DNA of 33,254 bases from Deltaproteobacteria bacterium (GTDB lineage Bacteria > Desulfobacterota > GWC2-55-46). The stretch is from the NCBI GenBank assembly GCA_016219025.1, contig JACRCM010000108.1, positions 1 through 33,254 on the forward strand, read 5' to 3'. Of this stretch, positions 1 to 5,845 are shown piece by piece. The first letter of the stretch is position 1, and every line of letters starts with the position of its first letter. The notes beneath the pieces are model-generated. The model was given only the letters and a program-made list of their open reading frames with translations. It searched no databases and was not told the DNA's origin. The position numbers and the translations under genes are program-made.

Positions 1-191
1 GGCGATATATGCTGTCCGGAGAAACCCGAATCTTGATCGCACAAAGGCTTTTAGCTATTGTAAGAGCTCCCATTTTACATGTGCAAATATGCTATTATAG
101 CCATTTTGAGGCCTATTGTAGGCTGTCCGGTTAAAAAGATGAGCGCAAATAAGACATAAATCTTTAAAGAATTTTCAGTTTTTACCGGACA
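1..191. mobile_element. Probable insertion-element end or small MITE
   Basis: This stretch is much richer in A+T than the rest of the window and has no convincing gene. The heptamer TGTCCGG occurs at 13-19 and 124-130, and its complement CCGGACA at 185-191. The longer arms TGTCCGGTTAAAAA (124-137) and TTTTTACCGGACA (179-191) form a near-perfect inverted repeat enclosing 68 bp. The glycosyltransferase-like reading frame coming from the right loses family similarity exactly at 191 and stops at 182. This fits either the right end of an insertion sequence whose body lies left of the window, or a 68-bp MITE. No target duplication can be identified and no transposase is visible, so the family is not assigned. 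Confidence 0.5.
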
Positions 192-613
192 CTACTGATC
201 GCCCATGCGTCGTAGCCGCTCACCGGCAGCAGGAAGGATGAAAAAAGGGCGTATGCCGGTTGAGAGGCCGCGATGAGGATGAGCGCCCAGTCCCATGCGT
301 GGTACCGCGGCAGGGGGATGTAGGACGGCTTTTTATCCGCCGTCTTTCGTCTCGCGGAGATTATCTTTATCGCGGCCAGGGCGGCCGCCCACGGAGCGGC
401 CACGGTAAGAAAACCGAATGGGATGGAGACGAGGGAGTAGAGGAACATCTGGAGCGAGACGCCGCCGAGCCCGAGCGCGAACGATACGGCCAACCTGACG
501 CCGCGGCCCAGGCCGAGCGCGTCATCCCCGTCAGCCACGGCGGCAAGCGCGCCGCCGGATATGAGAAAGACGGCTATGGCCGCGATAAGACGCATCAGGT
601 GGAATATCATCAT
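182..613 (-). pseudogene. Truncated GT-C-like integral membrane glycosyltransferase (N-terminal part)
   Basis: The frame codes for 143 residues with about four hydrophobic segments (roughly 7-27, 40-58, 62-84 and 108-126). It ends at a GYDAW-AI motif near residue 131, followed by four residues and a stop contributed by the probable mobile element at its 3' end. Membrane glycosyltransferases of the GT39/RgtA type are several hundred residues long and often carry a similar GWDAW-AIW motif after the first membrane segments, so only the N-terminal portion appears to be left. The native codons run from 613 to about 192. The start ATG overlaps the stop of the upstream gene (ATGA), so the two were translated together. 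The membrane topology is seen directly; the family comes from motif recall and is moderately sure. The gene is probably non-functional. Confidence 0.55.
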
Positions 614-1119
614 GCGCCCCGCTTCACGTATATGCCCTGGCGCCCCTTTGCGTCCGCATAATCGTAGGACTTCTCGAAGCCGAATGCCGAGAGGAGGCCG
701 TCGAGCGCCGCGTCCCGGTATCTGGCGGGCATGTAGAAGACAAGGCAGTCGCCGGGCCGGAGGCCGCGCAGACTTTCCGCCTCGGCGTATGGCACCTCTA
801 TTACGCGGCGCGGGTAGAGATAGTACCGGGCCTTGCCCGCGGCAACCCCGGCCTCGGCCTCATCGGGAGGCGTAAGGAGATATACCGGGCCGCCGCCGGG
901 CAGCCTCAGGGACACCTCGGCGGTCAGGTCGTAGACCGGGCCGCTCACCGCGTAGTTCAACTCATCCTCCGTCATTTTAAGGATGGAGGGGGTCAGGCCG
1001 AGCGTCTTTGCTTCGGCCCGGAACAGGGAGATGGAGCCGATAGCCCAGACCGGCACGAGCGCCAGCAGGAGGATGTCCTTTAGGCGGTATCCGCCGTTAT
1101 CGGATCTTGTGCCGCGCAT
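610..1119 (-). CDS. Hypothetical protein with one N-terminal membrane anchor
   Basis: This 169-residue protein has one hydrophobic segment (about residues 15-33) after a short charged N-terminus. A soluble region follows, containing LPGGGPVYLLTPPDE and RYYLYPRRVIEV stretches and ending in IYVKRGA. With one anchor, the C-terminal domain is probably periplasmic. I do not recognise a named family. It lies 102 bp downstream of uppP and overlaps the truncated glycosyltransferase-like gene by ATGA. Together these suggest a small unit concerned with polyprenyl-linked sugar or cell-envelope glycan chemistry, in which this protein could be an accessory subunit of the membrane enzyme. The function is inferred only from neighbours. 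Confidence 0.6.
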   Translation of the reverse strand: MRGTRSDNGGYRLKDILLLALVPVWAIGSISLFRAEAKTLGLTPSILKMTEDELNYAVSGPVYDLTAEVSLRLPGGGPVYLLTPPDEAEAGVAAGKARYYLYPRRVIEVPYAEAESLRGLRPGDCLVFYMPARYRDAALDGLLSAFGFEKSYDYADAKGRQGIYVKRGA

Positions 1120-1221
1120 CTTCGCATATCCTTTGCCCGGCGGCGGGAAGGCCGCGGGGCTTTATCACCGCCGGGCCGGCGCGTTATTCAGCCGCCTCAT
1201 GCGTCTCCGGCGCAAGGCCGC

Positions 1222-2031
1222 TTATGCCAAGCGCCATGCGTAAGCCACGAGCGCGGCTCCGAGCATCACCCGGTATGCGACGAAGGGCAGCATGGACGAG
1301 CGGGAGAGGAACTTGAGGAAGTAATGGATGACGAGGTAGGCCGAAACGAAGGCGATGACAAAGCCTATGCCTACCGCCGTCCACGGCACGGCAACGCCGG
1401 ATTTGAGCATCTTAACCCCCTCCATGCCTCCGGCGAGTCCGCCCACCACGATGGCGAGAAGATAAGAGAAGCGCGCCGCGCCGGTTCTGGAGAGCCCCAT
1501 GAAGAGCCCGAAGGTCATGGTCACGCCTGAGCGCGATGTGCCGGGTATGAGCGCTATGGCCTGGCTCAGCCCCACGATGAGGGCCGCGCCCCAGCCCATG
1601 CCGTCGACGCCCATCCTGCCCGGCCTCCTGTCCGCGAAGTAGAGCGCCGCGGCCCAGACGAGCGAGGAGACGCCGATGACCGCGATGGTGCGGAGCTCAT
1701 GCTCGACGTACTTATGAGCGAGCAGCCCGGCGATGCCAACCGGTATCGTCGCCACGAGCACCATCCACGCAAGCTCTCCATCGCGGTTGCCGCGAATGCC
1801 CCGGTCCTTGATCGTCCTGAAAAACCCGCGGGCAAGCACCCATGCGTCATTTCTGAAGTAGACGAGCACGGCGAGCCACGTGGCGGTATTGAGCGCCACG
1901 TCGAAGGCAAGGCCCTGATCCGGCCAGTTGGCGGCGTAGGGCACGAGTATCAGGTGCGCGGTGGATGAGATGGGGAGAAATTCCGTAAGTCCCTGAACAA
2001 GGGCGAGGACGATAGCCTGGGTGAGTTCCAT
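1222..2031 (-). CDS. uppP: Undecaprenyl-diphosphatase UppP (BacA)
   Basis: This integral membrane enzyme removes the terminal phosphate from undecaprenyl pyrophosphate, recycling the lipid carrier for peptidoglycan and other glycans. BacA-family enzymes also give bacitracin tolerance. The 269-residue length is normal for the family. The first signature, GLTEFLPISSTAHL, spans residues 14-27 and includes the catalytic glutamate E17. The second, PGTSRSGVT, spans residues 163-171 with the conserved arginine at 167. About seven or eight hydrophobic helices are visible. The start ATG at 2031 gives the family N-terminus MELTQAIVLALVQG. The gene lies between the TPR gene and the membrane-anchored hypothetical protein, all on the minus strand. 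I see no strong promoter immediately upstream. Confidence 0.95.
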   Translation of the reverse strand: MELTQAIVLALVQGLTEFLPISSTAHLILVPYAANWPDQGLAFDVALNTATWLAVLVYFRNDAWVLARGFFRTIKDRGIRGNRDGELAWMVLVATIPVGIAGLLAHKYVEHELRTIAVIGVSSLVWAAALYFADRRPGRMGVDGMGWGAALIVGLSQAIALIPGTSRSGVTMTFGLFMGLSRTGAARFSYLLAIVVGGLAGGMEGVKMLKSGVAVPWTAVGIGFVIAFVSAYLVIHYFLKFLSRSSMLPFVAYRVMLGAALVAYAWRLA

Positions 2032-2075
2032 GTCGATGCCTGTCTTTTTTATTTACTGACGGCGCACGGCCCCCC

Positions 2076-2132
2076 TACGCAAGGTTGAGCGGCAACCGTA
2101 TGGTGTGTCGCGCCTTACGCAAGGTTGAGCGG
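2076..2132. repeat. 17-bp direct repeat spanning the 3' end of the TPR gene
   Basis: The sequence TACGCAAGGTTGAGCGG is present at 2076-2092 and again at 2116-2132, exactly 40 bp apart. The second copy encodes the last residues and stop region of the TPR protein; the first is in the spacer before uppP. It looks like a short local duplication. Confidence 0.8.
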
Positions 2133-3155
2133 GAGGGCCCCCGGGTTGCGCGTCATCGTCTCAAGCACTTCCTTTGCGTAGGCGATCTCGACGCCGAGGC
2201 CGATTGAGCGCGCCTCCTTGAACGCCTTGTTGACGAGCTCCGCGGCCTTCGATGCGTTCTTTTTGAACTGCATCTGTCCGCGCGACAACTCGCAGTAGAT
2301 AAGCCCCCGCCTGTCCTTCGTCTCCCGGAACAGGCGCGCCGCCTCCTTGAAGTCTTCGGAGGCAAGCTCGGCCTTGCCGAGCATGAGGAGGCTTGAGCCT
2401 TCGCCCCAGAGCGTGTATGCGTAGCTGACCTTGTCGCCTATCCTCTTATATTGCGTCTTCGCCTTTTTGAAGTACGCGAGGGAAGCCTTAAAATCCCCCT
2501 GCATCCTCAGCGAGTTGGCGACGCCGCAGTATGAATATGCGACGCCGAAGGCGTCCTTGTGCTTAGTGAAGAGTTTGTTCGCCTCGGCATAGTGCTTGCC
2601 GGATTCCTTCGGGAACCCGGCCACGCGGGACGCGCCGCCGAGTCCGGTGAGGCAATAACCTACGCCGCTTTGGTCGCGCAGGCGTTTGAATATTCCCCTT
2701 GCCTCGGCGAATCCGCCGAGCGCGCCGTTCAAGTCTCCCTTGATGCGAAGCGCCCCGGCGCGCGCCCAGAGGGTAAAGGCGGTGCCCGCCTCGTCTTTCG
2801 CCTTCCGGTAGCCGGCAAGCGCGCCGTCGAAGACCGCGATGGCCTCTTTTATGCTGCCGAGCGCGCGCAGGCTCAACCCGAGCCCCACGAGCGCGTCGAG
2901 GCCGCGCATCTCGTCGCCGAGGATTACCGAGAGGCGGTGGGCCTCCTTGTAGCACTTTACCGCCTTCACGAACGCGCCGGCCATCCTGTATGTGTCGCCA
3001 AGGGAGGCCGAGCACGCGGCCTTGAGTTCGGAGTCTTTCGGGGCGAGTTTTTTTGCCTCAAGGTAGATGGGGATGGCCTCGAGGAACTTCGATGCGCCGC
3101 GTTTCTTCTCCGCGGCGTCGAACAGGGCGTTAGGGTCTTTTATCTCTTTTCGCAT
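2115..3155 (-). CDS. Tetratricopeptide-repeat protein
   Basis: This 346-residue protein is made almost entirely of TPR units of about 40 residues. Repeated patterns such as AGAFVKAVKCYKEAHRL, LGSIKEAIAVFDGAL, KGDLNGALGGFAEARGIF and QGDFKASLAYFKKAKTQY recur from about residue 14 to 320. There is no signal peptide or membrane segment, so it should be a cytoplasmic scaffold or adaptor; the partner cannot be inferred. The start ATG at 3155 has no Shine-Dalgarno sequence. A strong promoter, TTTACA-17 bp-TATAAT on the minus strand, ends only 8 nt before it, so the mRNA is probably leaderless. The gene is divergent from nadE. Confidence 0.85.
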   Translation of the reverse strand: MRKEIKDPNALFDAAEKKRGASKFLEAIPIYLEAKKLAPKDSELKAACSASLGDTYRMAGAFVKAVKCYKEAHRLSVILGDEMRGLDALVGLGLSLRALGSIKEAIAVFDGALAGYRKAKDEAGTAFTLWARAGALRIKGDLNGALGGFAEARGIFKRLRDQSGVGYCLTGLGGASRVAGFPKESGKHYAEANKLFTKHKDAFGVAYSYCGVANSLRMQGDFKASLAYFKKAKTQYKRIGDKVSYAYTLWGEGSSLLMLGKAELASEDFKEAARLFRETKDRRGLIYCELSRGQMQFKKNASKAAELVNKAFKEARSIGLGVEIAYAKEVLETMTRNPGALPLNLA

Positions 3156-3163
3156 AGTTAAAG

Positions 3164-3192
3164 ATTATAGACTTACGGCCCTTCAATGTAAA
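3164..3192 (-). promoter_or_regulatory. Sigma70-type promoter of the TPR gene, probably leaderless
   Basis: On the minus strand the -35 box TTTACA (3192-3187) and -10 box TATAAT (3169-3164) are 17 bp apart. The expected start point, about 7 nt past the -10 box, falls within about 2 nt of the ATG at 3155, leaving no room for a ribosome-binding site. Confidence 0.7.
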
Positions 3193-3221
3193 GCATTTAA
3201 CGAGCGGCCTGACAACTCCCC

Positions 3222-3248
3222 TTTACACAAAAACCGTCTTTTGATAAT
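3222..3248 (+). promoter_or_regulatory. Probable nadE promoter close to the start codon
   Basis: TTTACA (3222-3227) and GATAAT (3243-3248) are separated by 15 bp, which is shorter than ideal. The -10 box ends 8 nt before the nadE ATG, the same spacing as in the divergent TPR gene, again suggesting a leaderless transcript. Confidence 0.45.
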
Positions 3249-3256
3249 CTAACGGG

Positions 3257-4996
3257 ATGCGGAACATTCGTATGGCAATGGCCCAGATAAACCCGACCGT
3301 GGGCGCGCTCGCGGCGAACGCCCGGAAGATCGCGGCGTTCGGACGAAGGGCGCGACTGGCAGGCGCCGACCTCGTCCTGTTCCCGGAGCTTTGCGTCACG
3401 GGCTATCCGCCCGAAGACCTGCTCTTGAAACCCGGTTTCGTGGCGGACAACCGCGCCTGTCTCGATGCGCTCGCGCCCAGGCTTAACGGCATAACCGCCA
3501 TCGTCGGTTTCGTGGACAGGGACGGCCGGGGCATATACAACGGCGCGGCGGTCATACACGGGGGCGCGATAGCGGCCGTATACCGCAAGATGTTCCTGCC
3601 GAACTACGGGGTATTCGACGAGCAGAGGTATTTTATAGCGGGCGCGGAGGCCGTGAACCTGCGCCTGCGGGACATAACCGTCGGCCTTGAGATATGCGAG
3701 GACATCTGGCGCGACGACGGCCCCGCCGCCATTCAGGCCGCCGGGGGCGCGGAGATTATCGTCAACGTCAACGCCTCGCCTTATCACGCGGGCAAGGCGG
3801 CGGTCAGGGAGGAGCTTCTTGCGAACAGGGCGGCGGCCAACGGCGTATACGTCGCATACTGCAACGCGGTGGGCGGTCAGGACGAGCTTGTCTTCGACGG
3901 CCGTTCGATGGCCGTGGGGCCGGATGGAGGCATAATCGCCGCTGGCCGCGCCTTCGTCGAAGACCTCGTCATCGTTGACATCGGCCTTGATGAACCGAGG
4001 CCCAGGCGCGCCATGCCGGGCCGCGCCGGCCTGGCGGGCCGCGCCGGCCTGGCGGGACTCAGGGAGGTTACGCTTGACGGCATGAGCGCCGCCCCGAAGA
4101 GGCCGCTTTCCAAGAGGCGCGTAAGGCCGCTCTCCGGCCCGGATGAAATACTGGCGGCGCTCAGGCTCGGCACCTCCGACTACGTGGCGAAGAACGGCTT
4201 TGAGCGCGTCTGCATCGGGCTCTCCGGCGGCATAGACTCCGCGCTCGTGGCCGCGATAGCGGCGGCGTCCATCGGCCCCAAGAACGTCACGGGCGTATTC
4301 ATGCCCTCGCGCTACACCTCGGAGGCGAGCAGGCGGGACGCGCGAGCGCTCGCAAGGAACCTCGGCATTGATTTTATGACCGTCCCGATAGACGCCGTCT
4401 TCGAGAAATACCTCGATACGATGAAGCGGCCCTTCAGGGGACGGCGTCCCGACGCCGCCGAGGAGAACATGCAGGCGCGCATACGCGGCAACTGCCTCAT
4501 GGCCCTATCAAACAAGTTCGGCTGGCTGGTGCTCACCACCGGCAACAAGAGCGAGATGAGCGTGGGCTACGCGACCCTCTACGGGGACATGGCCGGCGGG
4601 TTCGCGGTGATAAAAGACCTGCCAAAGACGCTTGTCTATGAAATAGCGGAGGCCGTAAACAGGCGCTCGCGCTCCGAGGTCATCCCGAGATGCGTCTTCG
4701 AGAAGGCGCCCACGGCGGAGCTCCGGCCCAACCAGACCGATCAGGACGCCCTGCCGCCGTATCCGGTGCTCGACGCCATACTCAAGGCTTACGTGGAGGA
4801 GGATAAATCCCTCGGCGAGATAACCGCGATGGGGTTCGACCGGGCGGTGGCGGCGAAGGTGATGCGGATGGTCGACCGCAGCGAATACAAGAGGCGTCAG
4901 GCCCCGCCCGGCGTCAAGATAACCCCGCGCGCCCTGGGCAAGGACAGGAGGATGCCGATAACGAACGGCTACGGCGAAACCGGAGGCGGACGGTGA
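3257..4996 (+). CDS. nadE: Glutamine-dependent NAD(+) synthetase
   Basis: The enzyme makes NAD from deamido-NAD, ATP and glutamine in the cytoplasm. The N-terminal nitrilase-type glutaminase (about residues 4-250) has the Glu-Lys-Cys triad at E44 (FPEL), K111 (YRKMFLPNYG) and C147 (LEICEDIW). The C-terminal synthetase begins near residue 295 and carries the ATP pyrophosphatase loop SGGIDS at 323-328. The 579-residue length fits the two-domain form that uses glutamine. The linker contains GRAGLAGRAGLAG (255-267), encoded by a tandem 18-bp duplication. The start at 3257 matches the usual MKxxRIALAQINPTVG-type N-terminus; ATGs at 3272 and 3278 are possible but less likely. There is no Shine-Dalgarno sequence, and a -10-like box lies 8 nt upstream. 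Confidence 0.96.
   Translation: MRNIRMAMAQINPTVGALAANARKIAAFGRRARLAGADLVLFPELCVTGYPPEDLLLKPGFVADNRACLDALAPRLNGITAIVGFVDRDGRGIYNGAAVIHGGAIAAVYRKMFLPNYGVFDEQRYFIAGAEAVNLRLRDITVGLEICEDIWRDDGPAAIQAAGGAEIIVNVNASPYHAGKAAVREELLANRAAANGVYVAYCNAVGGQDELVFDGRSMAVGPDGGIIAAGRAFVEDLVIVDIGLDEPRPRRAMPGRAGLAGRAGLAGLREVTLDGMSAAPKRPLSKRRVRPLSGPDEILAALRLGTSDYVAKNGFERVCIGLSGGIDSALVAAIAAASIGPKNVTGVFMPSRYTSEASRRDARALARNLGIDFMTVPIDAVFEKYLDTMKRPFRGRRPDAAEENMQARIRGNCLMALSNKFGWLVLTTGNKSEMSVGYATLYGDMAGGFAVIKDLPKTLVYEIAEAVNRRSRSEVIPRCVFEKAPTAELRPNQTDQDALPPYPVLDAILKAYVEEDKSLGEITAMGFDRAVAAKVMRMVDRSEYKRRQAPPGVKITPRALGKDRRMPITNGYGETGGGR
4018..4053. repeat. 18-bp tandem duplication in the nadE linker
   Basis: GGGCCGCGCCGGCCTGGC occurs twice back to back (4018-4035 and 4036-4053), adding six in-frame residues to the flexible linker between the glutaminase and synthetase domains. 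Confidence 0.85.
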
Positions 4997-5021
4997 GGCG
5001 GAAGGCGGAAACTTTTTCCCC

Positions 5022-5050
5022 TTGACATTGTTTCTATATTTCGCAATAAT
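5022..5050 (+). promoter_or_regulatory. Sigma70-type promoter of the ArsR-family gene
   Basis: A perfect -35 box TTGACA (5022-5027) is followed after 17 bp by AATAAT (5045-5050), which matches five of six consensus -10 positions. Transcription should start near 5057, giving a leader of about 36 nt that contains GGGAG at 5081-5085 before the ATG. Confidence 0.8.
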
Positions 5051-5054
5051 GAAA
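5027..5054. promoter_or_regulatory. Probable ArsR operator, site 1
   Basis: The 24-bp core at 5031-5054 is an imperfect inverted repeat: TTTC, two bases, TATT, four bases, AATA, two bases, GAAA. It covers the spacer and -10 box of the arsR promoter, where a repressor would block RNA polymerase. The 28-bp segment 5027-5054 matches 5800-5827 at 22 of 28 positions. ArsR-family dimers usually bind imperfect palindromes of this size. Binding by this protein is inferred. Confidence 0.65.
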
Positions 5055-5092
5055 CTGCATGGCCGCAACGGAGCGGTCAAGGGAGCGGCGCG

Positions 5093-5422
5093 ATGAAGAT
5101 GAGCAAAGAGGTGTTCGAGCTGCAGGCCGAGATTTGCAAGACCCTTGCCAACCCCAAGCGCCTCGAGATAATCGCCGCGCTCAAGGACGGGGAACTCTCG
5201 GTGGGCGAGCTCGTGGATATGCTCGGCGCGACAAAGGCAAACGTCTCCCAGCACCTCTCGGTGCTCCGCCAGAGGAGGGTTGTCCAGTCGAGGAGAGAGG
5301 GCGTGAACATCTTCTACAGCATCAACAACCCCAAGATAAACGAGGCGTGCGCCCTTATGAAGAGCGTGCTCATGGAGCAGCTCGCCGAGGCCGAGAGGCA
5401 GGCGCGGCGGGTGAAGAGGTGA
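5093..5422 (+). CDS. ArsR-family winged-helix transcriptional regulator
   Basis: This 109-residue protein has the ArsR/SmtB layout. ICKTLANPKRLEIIAAL is at about 14-30. The DNA-reading helix-turn-helix is LSVGELVDMLGATKANVSQHLSVLRQRRVV at about 35-64, and the wing is SRREGVNIFYSI. Such proteins are dimeric repressors released by metals, redox change or sulfur species. The CxC metal motif of classical ArsR is absent; the only cysteines are C15 in the first helix and C86 in the last. Two well-separated cysteines recall sulfur-sensing BigR/SqrR/YgaV relatives, although equivalent positions have not been aligned. The gene has a strong promoter overlapped by an inverted repeat, suggesting autorepression. 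A DUF2892 protein and an RND transporter follow on the same strand. Confidence 0.9.
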   Translation: MKMSKEVFELQAEICKTLANPKRLEIIAALKDGELSVGELVDMLGATKANVSQHLSVLRQRRVVQSRREGVNIFYSINNPKINEACALMKSVLMEQLAEAERQARRVKR

Positions 5423-5463
5423 GAAAGAGGCGGGTTGGCAGCGTCCGGGTGCCGGTGGATGTG

Positions 5464-5477
5464 AAAAACATGTTTTT
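5464..5477. promoter_or_regulatory. 14-bp perfect palindrome between arsR and the DUF2892 gene
   Basis: AAAAACATGTTTTT is a perfect palindrome in the 145-bp spacer downstream of the ArsR-family gene. It could bind a dimeric regulator, or form a weak terminator-like structure with its T run. It does not resemble the two proposed ArsR operators. Confidence 0.4.
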
Positions 5478-5567
5478 ACCCTTTAACGCTAACCGATACC
5501 CGCCCGCGCGGCAACAAAAAGACGCCCTTATCCAAAGGTCAAATACTGATAAAAGGAGACGGTGAAA

Positions 5568-5780
5568 ATGACGGTCGAAAGGCATTTAAGGCTCATTGCG
5601 GGCGTATTCATCATCGCGTCCCTTGTTCTCTCAAGGGTGCACTCGGAGTATTGGCTGCTCTTTACGGGCTTCGCCGGACTCAACCTCACGCAGTCGTTTT
5701 TCACCAAATGGTGCCTGATGATGACGATACTGAGGTCCCGCGGCGCAAAAGACCCCGCCGCGCCGGGCTGCTGCCGGTAG
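5568..5780 (+). CDS. DUF2892-type small inner-membrane protein
   Basis: This 70-residue protein begins MTVERHLRLIAG, has two hydrophobic segments (about 8-23 and 26-41) joined by a short turn, and continues GLNLTQSFFTKWC. The ERxLRLIAG start and the GLNLxQSxFTxWC region are typical of DUF2892, the domain that also anchors the E. coli rhodanese YgaP. The tail ends in PGCCR, giving three cysteines that could react with sulfur species or metal. AGGAG at 5554-5558 is 9 nt before the ATG at 5568; a GTG at 5562 is in frame but too close to it. Its place right after an ArsR regulator parallels ygaV-ygaP, which suggests a role in sulfur or persulfide handling. The family is fairly sure, the role inferred. 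Confidence 0.8.
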   Translation: MTVERHLRLIAGVFIIASLVLSRVHSEYWLLFTGFAGLNLTQSFFTKWCLMMTILRSRGAKDPAAPGCCR

Positions 5781-5799
5781 GGGCGCGTTTTTTCGCCAA

Positions 5800-5831
5800 A
5801 TTGTTTCGTTATTACGCAATCTTGAATCAAT
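5800..5831. promoter_or_regulatory. Probable ArsR operator, site 2, upstream of the RND gene
   Basis: The first 28 bases (5800-5827) match site 1 (5027-5054) at 22 of 28 positions, including the shared blocks ATTGTTTC, TATT, CGCAAT and TGAA. This copy is itself an inverted repeat up to 32 bp long, with outer arms ATTG (5800-5803) and CAAT (5828-5831) and inner TTC and GAA. It lies 14 nt upstream of the RND start codon. I cannot assign a clean -35/-10 pair here. Confidence 0.6.
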
Positions 5832-5845
5832 AGAGAGGCAGGCCG

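Noticed and set aside
5093-5422. Arsenic-resistance operon
   Set aside because: The regulator lacks the usual arsenic-binding cysteine motif and no arsB, arsC, acr3 or arsM gene is nearby.
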